From contig NC_135119.1 in assembly GCF_050908995.1 (NCBI RefSeq), positions 2,790,001-2,854,000 of the forward strand: a DNA stretch of 64,000 bases. Direction: 5' to 3'. A program made the translations under genes and the position numbers. Below the pieces are notes generated by a model. The model was not told the DNA's origin, did no database searches, and was given only the letters and a program-made list of their open reading frames with translations. Shown here piece by piece: positions 1 to 11,035 of the stretch. The first letter of the stretch is position 1, and each line of letters starts with the position of its first letter. The stretch is from Andrena cerasifolii. Lineage: Eukaryota; Arthropoda; Insecta; Hymenoptera; Andrenidae.

Positions 1-283
1 CCGCGCGAAAAATAGTGGGACGTCACAAAATCATTTTAGTTTTTTTTATTTCAGGTGAGTAGAATAGTCGGAATCACGGACACCATGGGAAGACTTTTTT
101 GTATCGAATGTGATTCTGTCACAAATTTTAATCACTTCTCTTTAATAAAATTTGTAAACATTACTGAAGCATGGATAAGTACATGAAACAAATTGTGACG
201 GAGAAGGTTTTATTGATGCTTTATAAAAAAATGACAAGGATTGTGTAAGAAAAACCGCGTTTTACACTAGAATACCCACTTAA

Positions 284-719
284 CCCTTCGTTGACACACC
301 TCCTTTTTCGATCAACTTTGACATACCTGGGTGGCTCACACCCAGAGCAATTTTTGAACAACTGCCATTATCATCTAAAAAATCCAATGGTCATAAAAAA
401 AATCATGGATCAGTTTTAAGATCTCTAGAATATATTCCAATAGTTTTTCTATTGAAATTTAATCACAGTTTTTGTGAAAAAAATTCTAGATTACCACATG
501 TCGAGAGAAAACGAAGAAAATCTTTAAATAGTTGTAACTTTTGAAAATTTCAATATTAGAAGCTAAAAATCTACAGAGTTGTTGCTCGGATATAATATTT
601 TGAGAGAAAAAATAGTTTGTAAGTCAGCTTTGGAGAAAAGGTATTCATTTTGCATATAGAAGGTACAGAGCGTCAAAATCAGCTCATGGGTGGCTCACAC
701 CCAGAGTGTCAACGAAGGG
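284..719. mobile_element. TTAA-flanked MITE, piggyBac-like ends
   Basis: Perfect 18-bp inverted termini including the target site (TTAACCCTTCGTTGACAC at 280-297 and its complement at 706-723) flank a 436-bp AT-rich interior with no transposase. Both ends sit on TTAA, and the element proper begins CCC, as is known for the piggyBac superfamily. A small palindrome, CTGGGTG-GCTCA-CACCCAG, occurs just inside each end in the same orientation. The non-autonomous piggyBac-like assignment is inference from target site and termini. Confidence 0.7.
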
Positions 720-723
720 TTAA

Positions 724-1349
724 AAGTCTAGGTACTTTTGATAAACGTATTGATGCTTTTTTTTTAAATAATGAGGAAAATGTATTCAATAAATACTTAA
801 TTCAACATTGTAATATTTTGTCAGTCGGAATAACGTTGACCTTAATATATGCTATCACGTTCACCCTCTTCGGTGACTTTCAGAAGGTTTTAGCTGTCGG
901 TCGGCTTTAGTTTTCGAGATAGTCACCAAAAACTCTGATTGGTAGTTGGTCTGGACTAGATTTGTTTAGCAGCTCCCCGTGTGGGAGGTGCTAACTTTCG
1001 AGATATTTAAGATAAGAAAATGATGTTTCAGAAATGGATGGTTATGGGGATTTGAACTAGCAACGCGTGGATGGTACGCATCCGCAAGTTGCTAAGTAGT
1101 GTGCTGTCTACCTATTTACTCCTGTCGAAGGAGTTTTGCTTATCGAGATGCTATTCTACAGGGGGTATGTTTCTGAAACACATTTTCTTACCTGCAATCA
1201 TATCAAAAGTGCATTTCAAGACAAGCCGAACATGCAAACTCCTCATGCAAAAAGAAATCCAATAGTCATTTACCACTTTGCAATCTGAAGCTTCGTTTCC
1301 AAGATATCGGCAGTTGAAATTCAGAGATACAACTTCCGGGTCGCGCTGT
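724..1349. other. No gene recognised
   Basis: AT-rich sequence without a convincing reading frame. The stretch around 1040-1110 has a T-loop-like string on the minus strand but does not fold as a complete tRNA. Confidence 0.5.
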
Positions 1350-1353
1350 TTAA

Positions 1354-2084
1354 GGGGAGGTTCTTGTCTAAATGTCGATTTTTTTTTATTTCATTTTTCG
1401 AATGTTCAATCTTTTAGGAATACGAGTTTAAAAGGATTTGTTGAAATTTTTAATATTCCCGAAGTTATAGGCATTTGAGTAGCGGCAAATGCATGGGTAA
1501 CACCCGGTCACTCGGCACTCACGTAAAACTTTAAACGCGTTTTTCTCGAAACAGTGTTCTCAAAACGGTGGGACCTGTATCTTCAAAAGTTATTATCCGA
1601 TTCGACTGAAACTTTTTTTATTTTGAAGATTATTCTTTTGGCTAGGGGGGGGGGGTTAAAAAATTACAAAAAGTTGAAAATTTATTAATTTTCAAAGGCG
1701 ATGAAAGGACGAAAAATATAGGGGGAAAGTGATTTCAAACTTCAAGTGTCGTTATTTTCTTTAAAAAATGTCATTTTGTAATTTTGTCTTGTTTCCCCCC
1801 TAGCCAGAAGTATATTCTTCGAAATAAAAAAGTTTCAGTCGAATCGGATAATAACTTTTGGGGATACAGGTCCCACCGATTTGGATCAATTTTTTGACGC
1901 CTTGACTTTAACGACTCCCCAAAGCTGTTTGCAATGATTAATTATAAAACAAAAAATATATTTCTATAATCTAAGACATCCTTAATACAATGCAACAAGT
2001 CCCATTAAATTATATATAGTAGTTTTCCTTTAATTAATTCCTAAATATCACCTATTTTTTGGGGCTCTAGACCAGAAACTCCCC
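1354..2084. mobile_element. TTAA-flanked foldback element
   Basis: TTAA at 1350-1353 and 2085-2088 flanks imperfect ends: GGGGAGGTTCTTGTCTA on the left, its complement with two mismatches on the right. Inside is an inverted repeat with arms at about 1566-1672 and 1775-1878, sharing the strings GGTGGGACCTGTAT and GGCTAGGGGGG. No coding capacity is visible. The right-hand TTAA is also the left target site of the next element. Confidence 0.6.
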
Positions 2085-2088
2085 TTAA

Positions 2089-2722
2089 AAGGTTAGGCCA
2101 CCTTGGACGGAGCAAAATTGCAGTCATTTTCGGCATTTTTTTAGGAAGATAATGAAATAAACAGAAAATTTAATATGCAGCCTTTTATTGTACAACTGTC
2201 GCCAAAAAAAATCGTATTTTTTTCCTACAAAACGGTGGCGGCAGAACCGTGATACGCAAGATTTTGAGGAGCTACGTTTTCCACGGTGTTCAATCTCACG
2301 GCTATACCGTTTGACCCAGTACAAAAAACCAAAAAGTATTATTTTCTGCATGCCTAAAACTAGAGAAGTACATATGGAAATCCAGAAACATTAATTTGTC
2401 TCGAAATGGTGAACATGGGGAGAAAAACTGCATTTTTTTATAAAACTGTGAATTAAGCATGTAGAAAATAAAAGTCTTTGGTTTTTTGTTCTAAACCAAA
2501 CGGTACAGCCGTGAGATTGAACACCGTGGAAAACGTCGCCCCTCAACATCTTACATATCACGGCTCTACCGCCGCCATTTTGTAGGAAAAAAATACGATT
2601 TTTTCCGGCGAGAGTTGTACAATAACAGGCTTCATATTGAATTTTCTGTTTATTTCACTATCTTCCTAAAAAAAATGCCGAAAATGACTGCAATTTTGCT
2701 CCGTCCAAGGTGGCCTAACCTC
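2089..2722. mobile_element. TTAA-flanked palindromic MITE (GGTTAGGCCACC family), full copy
   Basis: Long inverted termini of about 110 bp (GGTTAGGCCACCTTGG at 2091 and its complement ending near 2720) are bounded by TTAA at 2085-2088 and 2723-2726. The interior is itself roughly palindromic: the string TTTTCCACGGTGTTCAATCT is seen near 2277 and its complement near 2515. There is no transposase. Partial copies of the same family occur at 15758-16322 and 19612-19815, so this one serves as the reference copy. Confidence 0.7.
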
Positions 2723-2726
2723 TTAA

Positions 2727-4490
2727 ATCCTGGTCAGCTGAGCGCGCGGCGACATTTCCCTTCATTTACACTGCGTTTCACATTAGAGCATACTCGTTTG
2801 GCGCAGGGATACACTGCTGATTGGTAGTAAACCGGCAGGGAAAGTGCTACGACCAATCGCGTGCGTCAGATCCGTGGGACCTGCGGAGATCGTCCGCAAA
2901 TCGGTGGGGGCGTTGGTACACTCTTATATGGAACGCAGTGTTAATCTCGTTTTAAAGTTCTTTGTAAGAGTAATAAACCCTACAAAATTCCCTTTTACTT
3001 TCAACTATAAGTGAAAGTACATCCTACCAATTGTATTCACAATATCGTTTATGTCAATGTATGGTTTTATCTTAAAGCCCAGAAATTTCTGTGCTTTATA
3101 CGCGGTACCGTTTATTTCATATCCAGCCAGCAACTGTTGTTGCACTGTAATGGAAAGCTAGTCGCCTTATAATACAAAGGGAACACTGAAAAGAGTAGCA
3201 TTAAAAAGAATTAAGCTGCAGCGTACAGCGTGCAGAAGTAGTGATATAAGCACGTGGGGGAATCGGAGAACGGGAGGCATCGTTTTCCTGGGACACGTTA
3301 ACTCTTAATGGGGGCGTTAATTGCAAAACGCTTCGTGGTTAAATTTCCTTCGCGCAACGATTGTGTATCCCGATATGTTTGCATCTTGACCAATTGCAAG
3401 CCTGATTACGCATTCGCATAACATATCGAGCATATAATTAACAACGACGGCGAGAGCAGGTAATGGAAAACGTGTGAAAGTAATTAATTCCGCCCGTCAC
3501 GCGTGTCGAGGAAACAGACCAGTTAACCTTGCCAGTGGCCAGTCAAGGCAAAAGTGTTTAATTCCTAATTGTTTCCCATGCGCTTAATAGCCGCGTCAAT
3601 ATGCGGTGCCTCGCCGTTAACGAGTTTCGTTAACGACGCGCCGTGACGCCTGATTGGCTACTTATCACGATGCTTATCGTCCTAAATACTACTATCCCTT
3701 TCCCGATCCTCATTTTCCGTTTATGTATCCAACAGAAAATAAACGTAACAAGAGTAATAGTTTGAAGCGTTTACTAAATTGGGCGTGATCTGCCTTAATC
3801 AATCAAAGTGTGCATAATATGTATATGAAATGGTGGAGATTGTCTATCAAGATACATCGCGACTGCACGTCGAGAAAATTTGTCATCGTGGAAGGGTGCA
3901 ACGTGGTCCGCGGCCCAGACCATTCGTAAATATTATACTTTACAGTGTAAATATAATATCCCACAACGTTTTCTTTTTTAGAGTGCTGCAATCTTCAAAA
4001 TTAATTGCGACATTTATTAGCTCAAAGCTTCTGAGCTTATGAGCTCATTACAAGATCCGTGTAGGTACATTTTGTACTACGGTTTCCTGACATATTAAAT
4101 ATTTTACATTCGTTACATTAGTCTCGAATAGTGAAGAATAGTGCGATAAATAAGAATATATATGAGATCTTTAGACTTATATGTAAATACGTTAATACTT
4201 GCATATAAGATTGATACTTTTAAATCATTCTAGTGCATAAAAAGACAGTATTAAGTTAGGGAGTGATGTAAGACCAAAGAACTTGTCAGGATTGGTACAC
4301 ACCATTGAGAAGTTAGAGGGAATCAAGAAATACTGCTTTTTATCGCAAAAGTTAAATGGGAATAGCTTATAAAAACGAATTAAAATTCTTAATTTCGGAT
4401 ATGTTAACAGAAAAAGACGGTAGTAAGCACTCATCTGGGTGAGGACTTCGGTGGCACACACACTTGATGTGTCCACCATATTCTTGAAGG
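2727..4490. other. No gene recognised
   Basis: About 1.8 kb without a convincing gene or recognisable repeat. The short frames on both strands show no domain motif. Confidence 0.4.
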
Positions 4491-4494
4491 TTAA

Positions 4495-5200
4495 GGGGAA
4501 ACACCACTGTGACGGCCGGAAAAGTAAGCCATTTTTAAGAATTTTTTTCAGGAATAATTTACAGTTTTCATAGAAAATTTTTATTACCTACTTTTAGCAA
4601 GTTGTCTTAAGAGACTATACAAAAATAAATAAATAGGATAACATCCATAAATTATAATATATTAATTAATCTTCTACGCCTCCCCACGCGAGCTGGTCGA
4701 AGGTGCAACTATGGAACAGCAGGTCCGAAATCAAATTTGATTTTTTTTTATAAACTATATGAGTGTAGTTACCGTTGTACGTACCGATTTCTTAAACAAA
4801 TTATTTTTGTAAAAATGGTGCGCTTTAGAAGAAAAGTTTCGAAAATCCGCGAATAAGATGGACAGTTTTTCGAGTGCATTTAAAAAAATTTGCTCTCAAT
4901 CAAAGAATCCGTACGTACAACGAGAACTACACTCATATAGTTTATAAAAAAAAAAAAATGAATTTTGATTTCGGACCTGCTGGCCCATAGTTACACCTTC
5001 GATGAGCTCGCGTGGGGGGGGTCTAGAAGATTAATTAATATATTAAAATTTATGGATGTTTTTCTATTTTTTTTTGTATAGTCTCTTAAGACAGTGTACT
5101 AAAGGTAGGTAATAAAATTTTTCTATGAAAACTGTAAATTATTCCTGAAAAAAATCTTAAAAAATGGCTTACTTTTCCGGCCGCCACAGTGGTGTTCCCC
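4495..5200. mobile_element. TTAA-flanked 700-bp palindromic MITE, copy 1
   Basis: Termini GGGGAAACACCACTGTG and complement are bounded by TTAA (4491-4494) and CTAA (5201-5204, a one-base variant). Nearly the whole element is an inverted repeat: two arms of about 330 bp around a short centre, sharing TTAATTAATCTTC, GGTCCGAAATCAAATTT and ATAAACTATATGAGTGTAG. It would fold into one long hairpin if transcribed. A second copy of nearly the same length is at 37220-37919. Confidence 0.7.
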
Positions 5201-5526
5201 CTAAAGCCGCCTAAATCCATTCCTCGTCATTGTGTAATAAGTGGTGATAAACAGATTTGGGGGCTTATAGCCTGAAGGATAACGTTGGTGCACCTATGCG
5301 TGTGCTTTTGACGTTCTTTCCACATAGACGCTAGTTTCATACCGTTTCCTTTGCTAGCAAGCTTGAAATTACGAACTTTAAAGCTATTTCTGAAGATGTA
5401 CCTACCTAATTTTCGGGATAATAGTACCCCCTATCCGATTTCACTTCACGAGACCGTTCCAAAAATATATAGGGTGAGGATTCATAAATACATGATTCAC
5501 AAAAGCCAAATAAAAACTATTATACA

Positions 5527-6230
5527 GACATACACTGCCTCTCAAAAATATTTGACCACTTGTTAAATGTGCGTTTGATAAATGAAAATATGCAATTGAA
5601 CATTTTTCTCCATTTTTGTGGTGCAATTCTCATGCTGTTTAGTTCATTTGCTTTAGTTCATTGCAACCTTTTCACTCCATTTTGTTATGTTAAAGTAGTT
5701 TCCGTATTGCAAATTCAGCATTTAATTCTGCAACCTCTACCTAGAGAGGTCTGGGTTAGGACTGGGTTAGGTGCAGAGGTACATGCGGGTATGGAAATTT
5801 CTATTGCAGTATTGATATTTTCTCAAATTTCTGGAGCTGTGATGTCCCTTTTAGACATTACCCCGAAACTGAAATCATTCATTTTATGCGTTCCTTTTGG
5901 CCTTAGTGGGCGTTTAAAAGGTTCACTTAATTCTATTGCTTCTCTTCACTTAACACTAATGTACGGTAGTTTCAATTTCTTTGCCATAGTTTTTAATGAC
6001 ATATTTACTCGATATAAAATCACAATAGCACTTCTAATTTCGATAGTCCAATTGTTTCCATCATTTCTTTCGCGCTATAATTGAACACATCGTGGTCTTT
6101 CCTTTTTTGAGACACGCTTGTTGAATTTAGTAGTTCGAGCGCTTTCTTGGCAACGGAATAATTGCTAATGATGTAGCCAATCATAAAATGTAACATTATA
6201 TCGAATATGTTATTAGTGTGGGAACGAGTT
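5527..6230 (-). pseudogene. Tc1-like transposase relic, N-terminal part
   Basis: Read on the minus strand, several short stretches resemble the N-terminal helix-turn-helix region of Tc1-type transposases. One is near 6080-6020 (YSAKEMMETIGLSK). The next, around 5850-5830, reads KRDITAPEI, close to the usual second-helix string of Tc1 proteins. Many stops and frameshifts separate them, and the catalytic DDE part is absent. At 5527 the sequence ACACTGCCTCTCAAAAATAT looks like a Tc1-type terminal repeat, but I found no matching opposite end. The long plus-strand frame at 5560-6084 (174 codons) is probably the antisense shadow of this relic, since it has no recognisable domain. It is a dead fragment, called from motif resemblance only. 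Confidence 0.4.
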
Positions 6231-6665
6231 AATCGTATGAAAAATAACAATAATAGCTTTATCTATGGATTAGACTGACAAGATTGCACACATAATAAGT
6301 AAAAAGAGTAGCAATGTTATAAAAGCATCTTTCATTCAAATTTTACCTTTTATCAAACGTTTATACATATACAGGGTGTCCGCAGGAAGACTGAATAGAT
6401 GGATATCTCCTAATGTATTGGAGAAAAAAAAATTATGGAATTGCATGGTTCGAAGGGGCAAATTTATTAGCCGGGACGATTTTTTTTTATTATTATTTTA
6501 AAAGATACGATGGTCAAGTTCGGTTTTTTAAATGGAACTATTTTTTTTGCGTTCCAAGACAAATTCAATAACCTATAATGTATACACCTTATTTCCACTG
6601 GTTTCCGAGATATTGCGCTTGCAAATTTACTGATTTTCACTGGAAGAAAACCCGATAGAATCAGT

Positions 6666-6816
6666 GTTAGGAGCGATGGGGCCGCACTGAATGGAGGGGG
6701 AAACACCTACAGGAGTGGTGGTTATGTGTGCATGAACTACTCCTGCGTCAGTCACGCATTACCACCGGTCCTGTAGGTGTTACCCCCTCCATCACTGCGG
6801 CCCCATCGCTCCTAAC
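6666..6816. repeat. Conserved hairpin within the composite repeat
   Basis: Arms of about 60 bp (GTTAGGAGCGATGGGGCCGC at 6666 and its complement ending at 6816) enclose a 30-35-base loop. The same hairpin occurs at about 44413-44562 in the inverted copy. Confidence 0.7.
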
Positions 6817-6880
6817 TCTGGCTGGAATAGCAAGCATCGGGGGTAGTCTTGTTCGCGCCACGGATGGCACGCGTTGGGCA

Positions 6881-8015
6881 CAGTGATGCCAGAACGGTGG
6901 GTTTTGTCCCACGGCCGCTACCACCACTCCACGACCAAGCGTTCCCCCTCCTAGCGTCCGTACCGCACCACACAAGCATACCCGTCCCTCCATCCGTGTG
7001 CCGTACGCGCTGCCTGGCCACCGCTCTCCGGCGAGAATTCGTTTTCCCGACATCGAAGCGCTTGGCGCGCAAGCGAAAAATCAAGACTTCAAATCCCGGT
7101 GCGGATATTACTTTTTTTTTTTTAATTATTCACTAATTTCTCTTTCTATATTCTCAGCAGACTAAAGGCTTAAAAACTATTAATTTACTAAGCATTTTCG
7201 AAGCTTGATTTGCTGCTAAAGTGCGATCCTCTTTTGGCTTGTATCGCACCACTCCAAGCGTAAGTACCCTACCTTCTGTCAGTGTGCCGTACGCGTTGCC
7301 TGGCCGGCGCTTTCCGCCGAGAATTCATTTCATCGAGGTTTGAACCTCAATGTGAAGATTCTACTTTTTTCATTAATTATTTTCTAACTTCTCTTTCTAT
7401 ATTCTCAGTAGAATAAAAACTTGAAAACTGTTAATTTACAAAGAATTTTCGCGGCAGGCTAATGTACGATGTTGGTCTTCTGCGTTTTGTATACATAAAC
7501 AGAAATAATTCCTTGAAATGCTACTTACAAAATAAGCACCGTCCTAGGGTGGACTCCTTAAAATTCACGTCACAATGAGCAGTTATTGAATCGGTGATTT
7601 CCATTTCAGGTACACTGACAGAAGGTAGGGTACTTACGCTTGGAGTGGTGCGATACAAGCCAAAAGAGGATCGCACTTTAGCAGCAAATCAAGCTTCGAA
7701 AATGCTTAGTAAATTAATAGTTTTTAAGCCTTTAGTCTGCTGAGAATATAGAAAGAGAAATTAGTGAATAATTAAAAAAAAAAACTAATATCCGCACCGG
7801 GATTTGAAGTCTTGATTTTTCGCTTGCGCGCCAAGCGCTTCGATGTCGGGAAAACGAATTCTCGCCGGAGAGCGGTGGCCAGGCAGCGCGTACGGCACAC
7901 GGATGGAGGGACGGGTATGCTTGTGTGGTGCGGTACGGACGCTAGGAGGGGGTACGCTTGGTCGTGGAGTGGTGGTAGCGGCCGTGGGACAAAACCCACC
8001 GTTCTGGCATCACTG
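6881..8015. repeat. Large inverted repeat with ~405-bp near-identical arms
   Basis: Arms 6881-7285 and 7612-8015 are complementary with only a few differences visible (one base in the CGCTAGGAGGGGG stretch, and the length of an A run). The 326-bp spacer begins with a diverged direct copy of part of the left arm: GCCTGGCCGGCGCTTTCCGC against GCCTGGCCACCGCTCTCCGG. The unit was therefore duplicated in tandem before or after it was inverted. Confidence 0.75.
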
Positions 8016-8121
8016 GTTGGGCATTGCCTGTTGAAAGAGATACCTACCTGCCAAAGGTCTACGCCAGGAGTGGCTGGCCCAAAGGCTGGACAATTCTTTT
8101 CCGTCAGAAATGCTAGCTAGG

Positions 8122-8670
8122 TATAGTGTCTCTACGAGCTATAGTAACTTAGGTGTGAGACCACTCCGCGGGGTCTTAACCGATATTCTGCTGGGTATGG
8201 GCCGCTATACGTGACCTCTTACAGGACTGTGTTTAGGGAAGACCAGGACAAAACCGGGGCCCTAAAGATTAAGTGTTACAATTTCGATTTTAATAAAATA
8301 AAAAAGAAATTGATTATCATTAATAAAAGACATCAATTAAGCTTCGCTACTGGCTATTACAAATTGTCTCATTGTCAGCCCATATTAAATACAAATCCAT
8401 TGTAGTAAGGTATATATACAGGATTAGAACAGTTGTAATATAAATTATTTTATATTAACAACTTATTTTAAATTAAAACCATTGCATGCTTCAGGTAATT
8501 TTGGAGATTTTATCCTTTAGGACCCCGGTTTTGTCCTGGTCTTCCCTAAACACAGTCCTGCAAGAGGTAGTAGGAGGCCACGTTTAGCGGCCCATACCCA
8601 GCAGGATATCGGTTAAGACCCCGCTGAGAGGCCTCACACCTAAGTCACTATAGCTCGTAGAGGCACTATA
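8122..8670. repeat. Foldback module within the composite repeat
   Basis: Arms of about 150 bp (8122-8267 and 8515-8670) share CTACGAGCTATAGT and GGGAAGACCAGGACAAAACC and enclose an AT-rich loop of about 245 bp. The same module is at about 43806-44329. Confidence 0.7.
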
Positions 8671-8789
8671 CATCTGCGGTATCGAGAAGCGTACCGTTAA
8701 TGTGTCAAAACGTCATAAAATTTACTTAGACTTTGTACGCAAGGAGAAGTAGAAAAATATGATTCAATTTTCATCTTCAATAGACTCTT

Positions 8790-9085
8790 ATTTCGCACTT
8801 CCTTCTACGCTCGGATGGTCGGTTCTTTTGGGAGGGATGCAAGTTCGATTGGTTAGGTTAGGGTGTGTAAAAGTTGCAAGACCAAATGTCAACCATAGGG
8901 AGCAGATTCTAATAGGACCAATGGGATTTGCATCCCTCCTAAACGGCTACTCTCTTGAAGCGGCCCTCTTCACAGCAATATCTCCTCCCCAATGCCCACC
9001 TTCCCTCGCACGGAATACGTCAACGCGTGCTGTTGTTTTGATATTGGAGTGCGTGTTTATACTTGAGAGATAAGGGATCTGTTCG
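8790..9085. repeat. Interspersed repeat shared with 61.4 kb
   Basis: Contains a short inverted repeat (GGGAGGGATGCAAGTTCGAT near 8829, complement near 8919-8940). A distal part, CCTCGCACGGAATACGTC, recurs at about 61392 and 61535. No coding content is seen. Confidence 0.45.
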
Positions 9086-9322
9086 AATTTAAGGGAGGAC
9101 GACGTAAGCGGGACATGCAAAGTCAACGGACTACCCCTATTCTTCCTGCGTCTCTTCGCGAGGCGTACTGGCACTTCTTCAGAGTAACTTCGTTTCCTAC
9201 CCCATTGCCAGGGAAACATTGTTGAATCAATCATTGTAAAATCAGTACACAATGAACATATTCGCTTACACGAGTAACAAAATGACATATATATTTATGT
9301 TCTTACGTTTCCATTATCTGCA

Positions 9323-9340
9323 GCTCTCTCTCTCTCTCTC
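9323..9340. repeat. (CT)9 microsatellite
   Basis: Simple dinucleotide run. Confidence 0.9.
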
Positions 9341-9346
9341 CGGGTG

Positions 9347-9637
9347 CTATTGGCCATAAAAACATTCGAAGCTCAAAATGTTCCCGCATGAAGCACACTT
9401 TATAAATCCTGATTTGCCACATCTACAATTCGATCGCCTCAGGTCTGTGGGAAAGTAAACTTCATTCACATTTGCGAACACAGAGCTTGACGGAATTAAT
9501 TTAACCACGAACCAGGCGTATTTAATCATATCTTCAAAAATTGGAGCAAACAGTTGGTGGTGTATGAGAGAATGAATTTTAATTGCATCTTCCCTCGAAG
9601 ATAGATGTTCATTCTTTTGTAGAACTTGAATGTTCAT
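9347..9637 (-). pseudogene. Cys-rich C-terminal fragment, possibly transposase-derived
   Basis: A 96-codon minus-strand frame ends in a cysteine cluster, NCRCGKSGFIKCASCG, that could bind zinc. It is preceded by an aromatic, aliphatic segment (HHQLFAPIFEDMIKYAW). The frame starts abruptly without upstream coding sequence, as expected for the tail of a larger protein cut off by insertion. Similar Cys-rich tails occur at the ends of transposon-encoded proteins in insect genomes, but I cannot name the superfamily. It lies just beyond the 3' end of the neighbouring minus-strand LINE and is not part of it. Real coding ancestry is likely; a working gene is unlikely. Confidence 0.4.
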
Positions 9638-9774
9638 TGTGTACTGATATTAATTTTGAGATGATGATTTTTCAAGATTACCGTTTGTTATTATATAATA
9701 GTTCTTATATTATAGGTGTATTAATTATTCGAGGGCAATACTGCGATGTCTTGTTCGAAGTTTTCGGTGGTCTC

Positions 9775-11035
9775 CCATCGCGTGATGGTGGCTGTGGGGT
9801 TTTAGTGGGTAAAAATCCCACGCTACCCTGGCGCCCCTGGGGGATTCCCCTCTGGAGGTGACGGAGCGTCTTTTGAAAAATTTCCTACGTTAATAAAAAA
9901 ACTTTAATTGTATTTATACATTTATCCCCCCATATGCACATATCCCATCCTCCACCAAGTTGAATTCCTCTAGTTTCGCTCGGAAATCTCCGTGTCCACT
10001 TAGGAATTGCGTCGTGTAGTGGTCAATTATCAGCCAGCGTGTTTCCTGGTGGCCCCAGACGTCTTTGAAGAATCGGAAGGTAATCATTCCCTTTGTTAAC
10101 GCCGACCATCTCGATTGCCATATTGCAAGGATCTCTCCCCGTACTTTCGCTTTCGCCGTGGCTACGGAGACATCTCCAGACGCCAACTCGATGCTTATTG
10201 CTTTCCGGGCTTTATAGCTCGACGCGCGCTCCGCTAACACAAGGTCCACCGGTATCTATTCCGCGATCACAGTGATCGCGTCGGTCGACACCGTACGGTA
10301 GGCCTTAGTGGTGCTGATCAGAATCCGCCTCTGCGACCCGAGAAGTTTGAAACTTTTCTTGACGTCGAGGAGATCCGCCCAGCCTGCGGCGGTGTATGCT
10401 ATGATTGGTATGCTATGATGCCCAGACCCGTATATAGAGTACGCAGGGTCGGACGTCTCAATTCCCAGTCGGCGCGAGCGAGCCTCCCTAGCGTGTAAAA
10501 CATTCGTTCGGCTTTGGCACATATATTTTTGACATGGGAATTAATACCCATTCCTTGGTCAATGTAAACACCCAACCACTTGATAGTGGGCTAGAGTGCC
10601 ACATTCTTTCCATAAATCTTTATCGCAGGAGGTCTTTCTCTGTTCAGGGAACCTTTCAAGAGAATCATCTCGGTCTTAGCCGCAGACAGCGTTAATTTCT
10701 GAGTGGCGCACCACTCGGAGATCACGAGCGCGGCTTCTTGGCCTTTTTGCTGCAGTTCCCGTCGCGAGTTGCTGTAAACAATCACGAGCAGGTCGTCCGC
10801 GTAGGCGATGAGCACGCAGAGCCCGGTGTTCGAAAGCAGCTGCAGAACTTCATCAAAGATTAGGTTCCAGCAGCTCAGACCGAGGATTGACCCCTGCGGG
10901 CAGCCTTTGGTGACTTTCTTCCGCACGCTATCGGAGCTGCTGACCATAACAACTTGCCGATCGGCGAAATAGTCGACCATTAGTCTATAAAGATTTCGGG
11001 GTGGAGCATCAGGCCGAGAGGTTAACGCGTTACTC
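9775..11035 (-). pseudogene. R1-like non-LTR retrotransposon, 5'-truncated 3' end
   Basis: On the minus strand, reverse transcriptase runs from about 11035 to 9914 in three frames. The first segment (to 10591) holds the fingers/palm region, with GCPQGSILG and an intact YADD active site. A TAG codon just after KNVAL interrupts it, and the next codons continue in the same frame (PTIKWLGVYIDQGMG), the conserved motif after the active site. The following segments (10522-10256 and 10249-9914) carry the C-terminal region, including AYRTVSTDA and EILAIWQSRWSALT, and stop where a zinc knuckle would be expected. The 3' UTR, about 9913-9775, is rich in GGGG/CCCC strings. The endonuclease and ORF1 are missing, and the 5' break near 11035 abuts the next LINE. 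Clade assignment to R1/I-type is by motif resemblance. Confidence 0.75.

Larger units (their letters stand above)
6372..8760 (+). mobile_element. Composite palindromic repeat, long copy
   Basis: The unit starts with CAGGGTGTCC at 6372 and ends near 8760 with a string containing GTACGCAAGGAGAAGTAG. The same two ends, in opposite orientation, bound 43571-44865, so they define the unit. In order it holds a unique A/T-rich arm, a strong hairpin (6666-6816), a giant inverted repeat (6881-8015) and a second foldback (8122-8670). No reading frame resembles a transposase; the 60-110-codon frames inside are mirror images produced by the palindromes. The family is unknown to me. Confidence 0.55.

Noticed and set aside
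1040..1110. tRNA gene on the minus strand
   Set aside because: GTTCAAATCC resembles a T loop, but no acceptor stem or A box of the right spacing forms.
5560..6084. 174-codon plus-strand frame as a membrane protein
   Set aside because: It is hydrophobic, but the opposite strand carries Tc1-like motifs; the frame is best explained as its antisense shadow.
6748..7136. Overlapping 90-101-codon frames in the composite repeat
   Set aside because: Identical frames recur mirrored at 7772-8120 because the DNA is palindromic; none has a domain.
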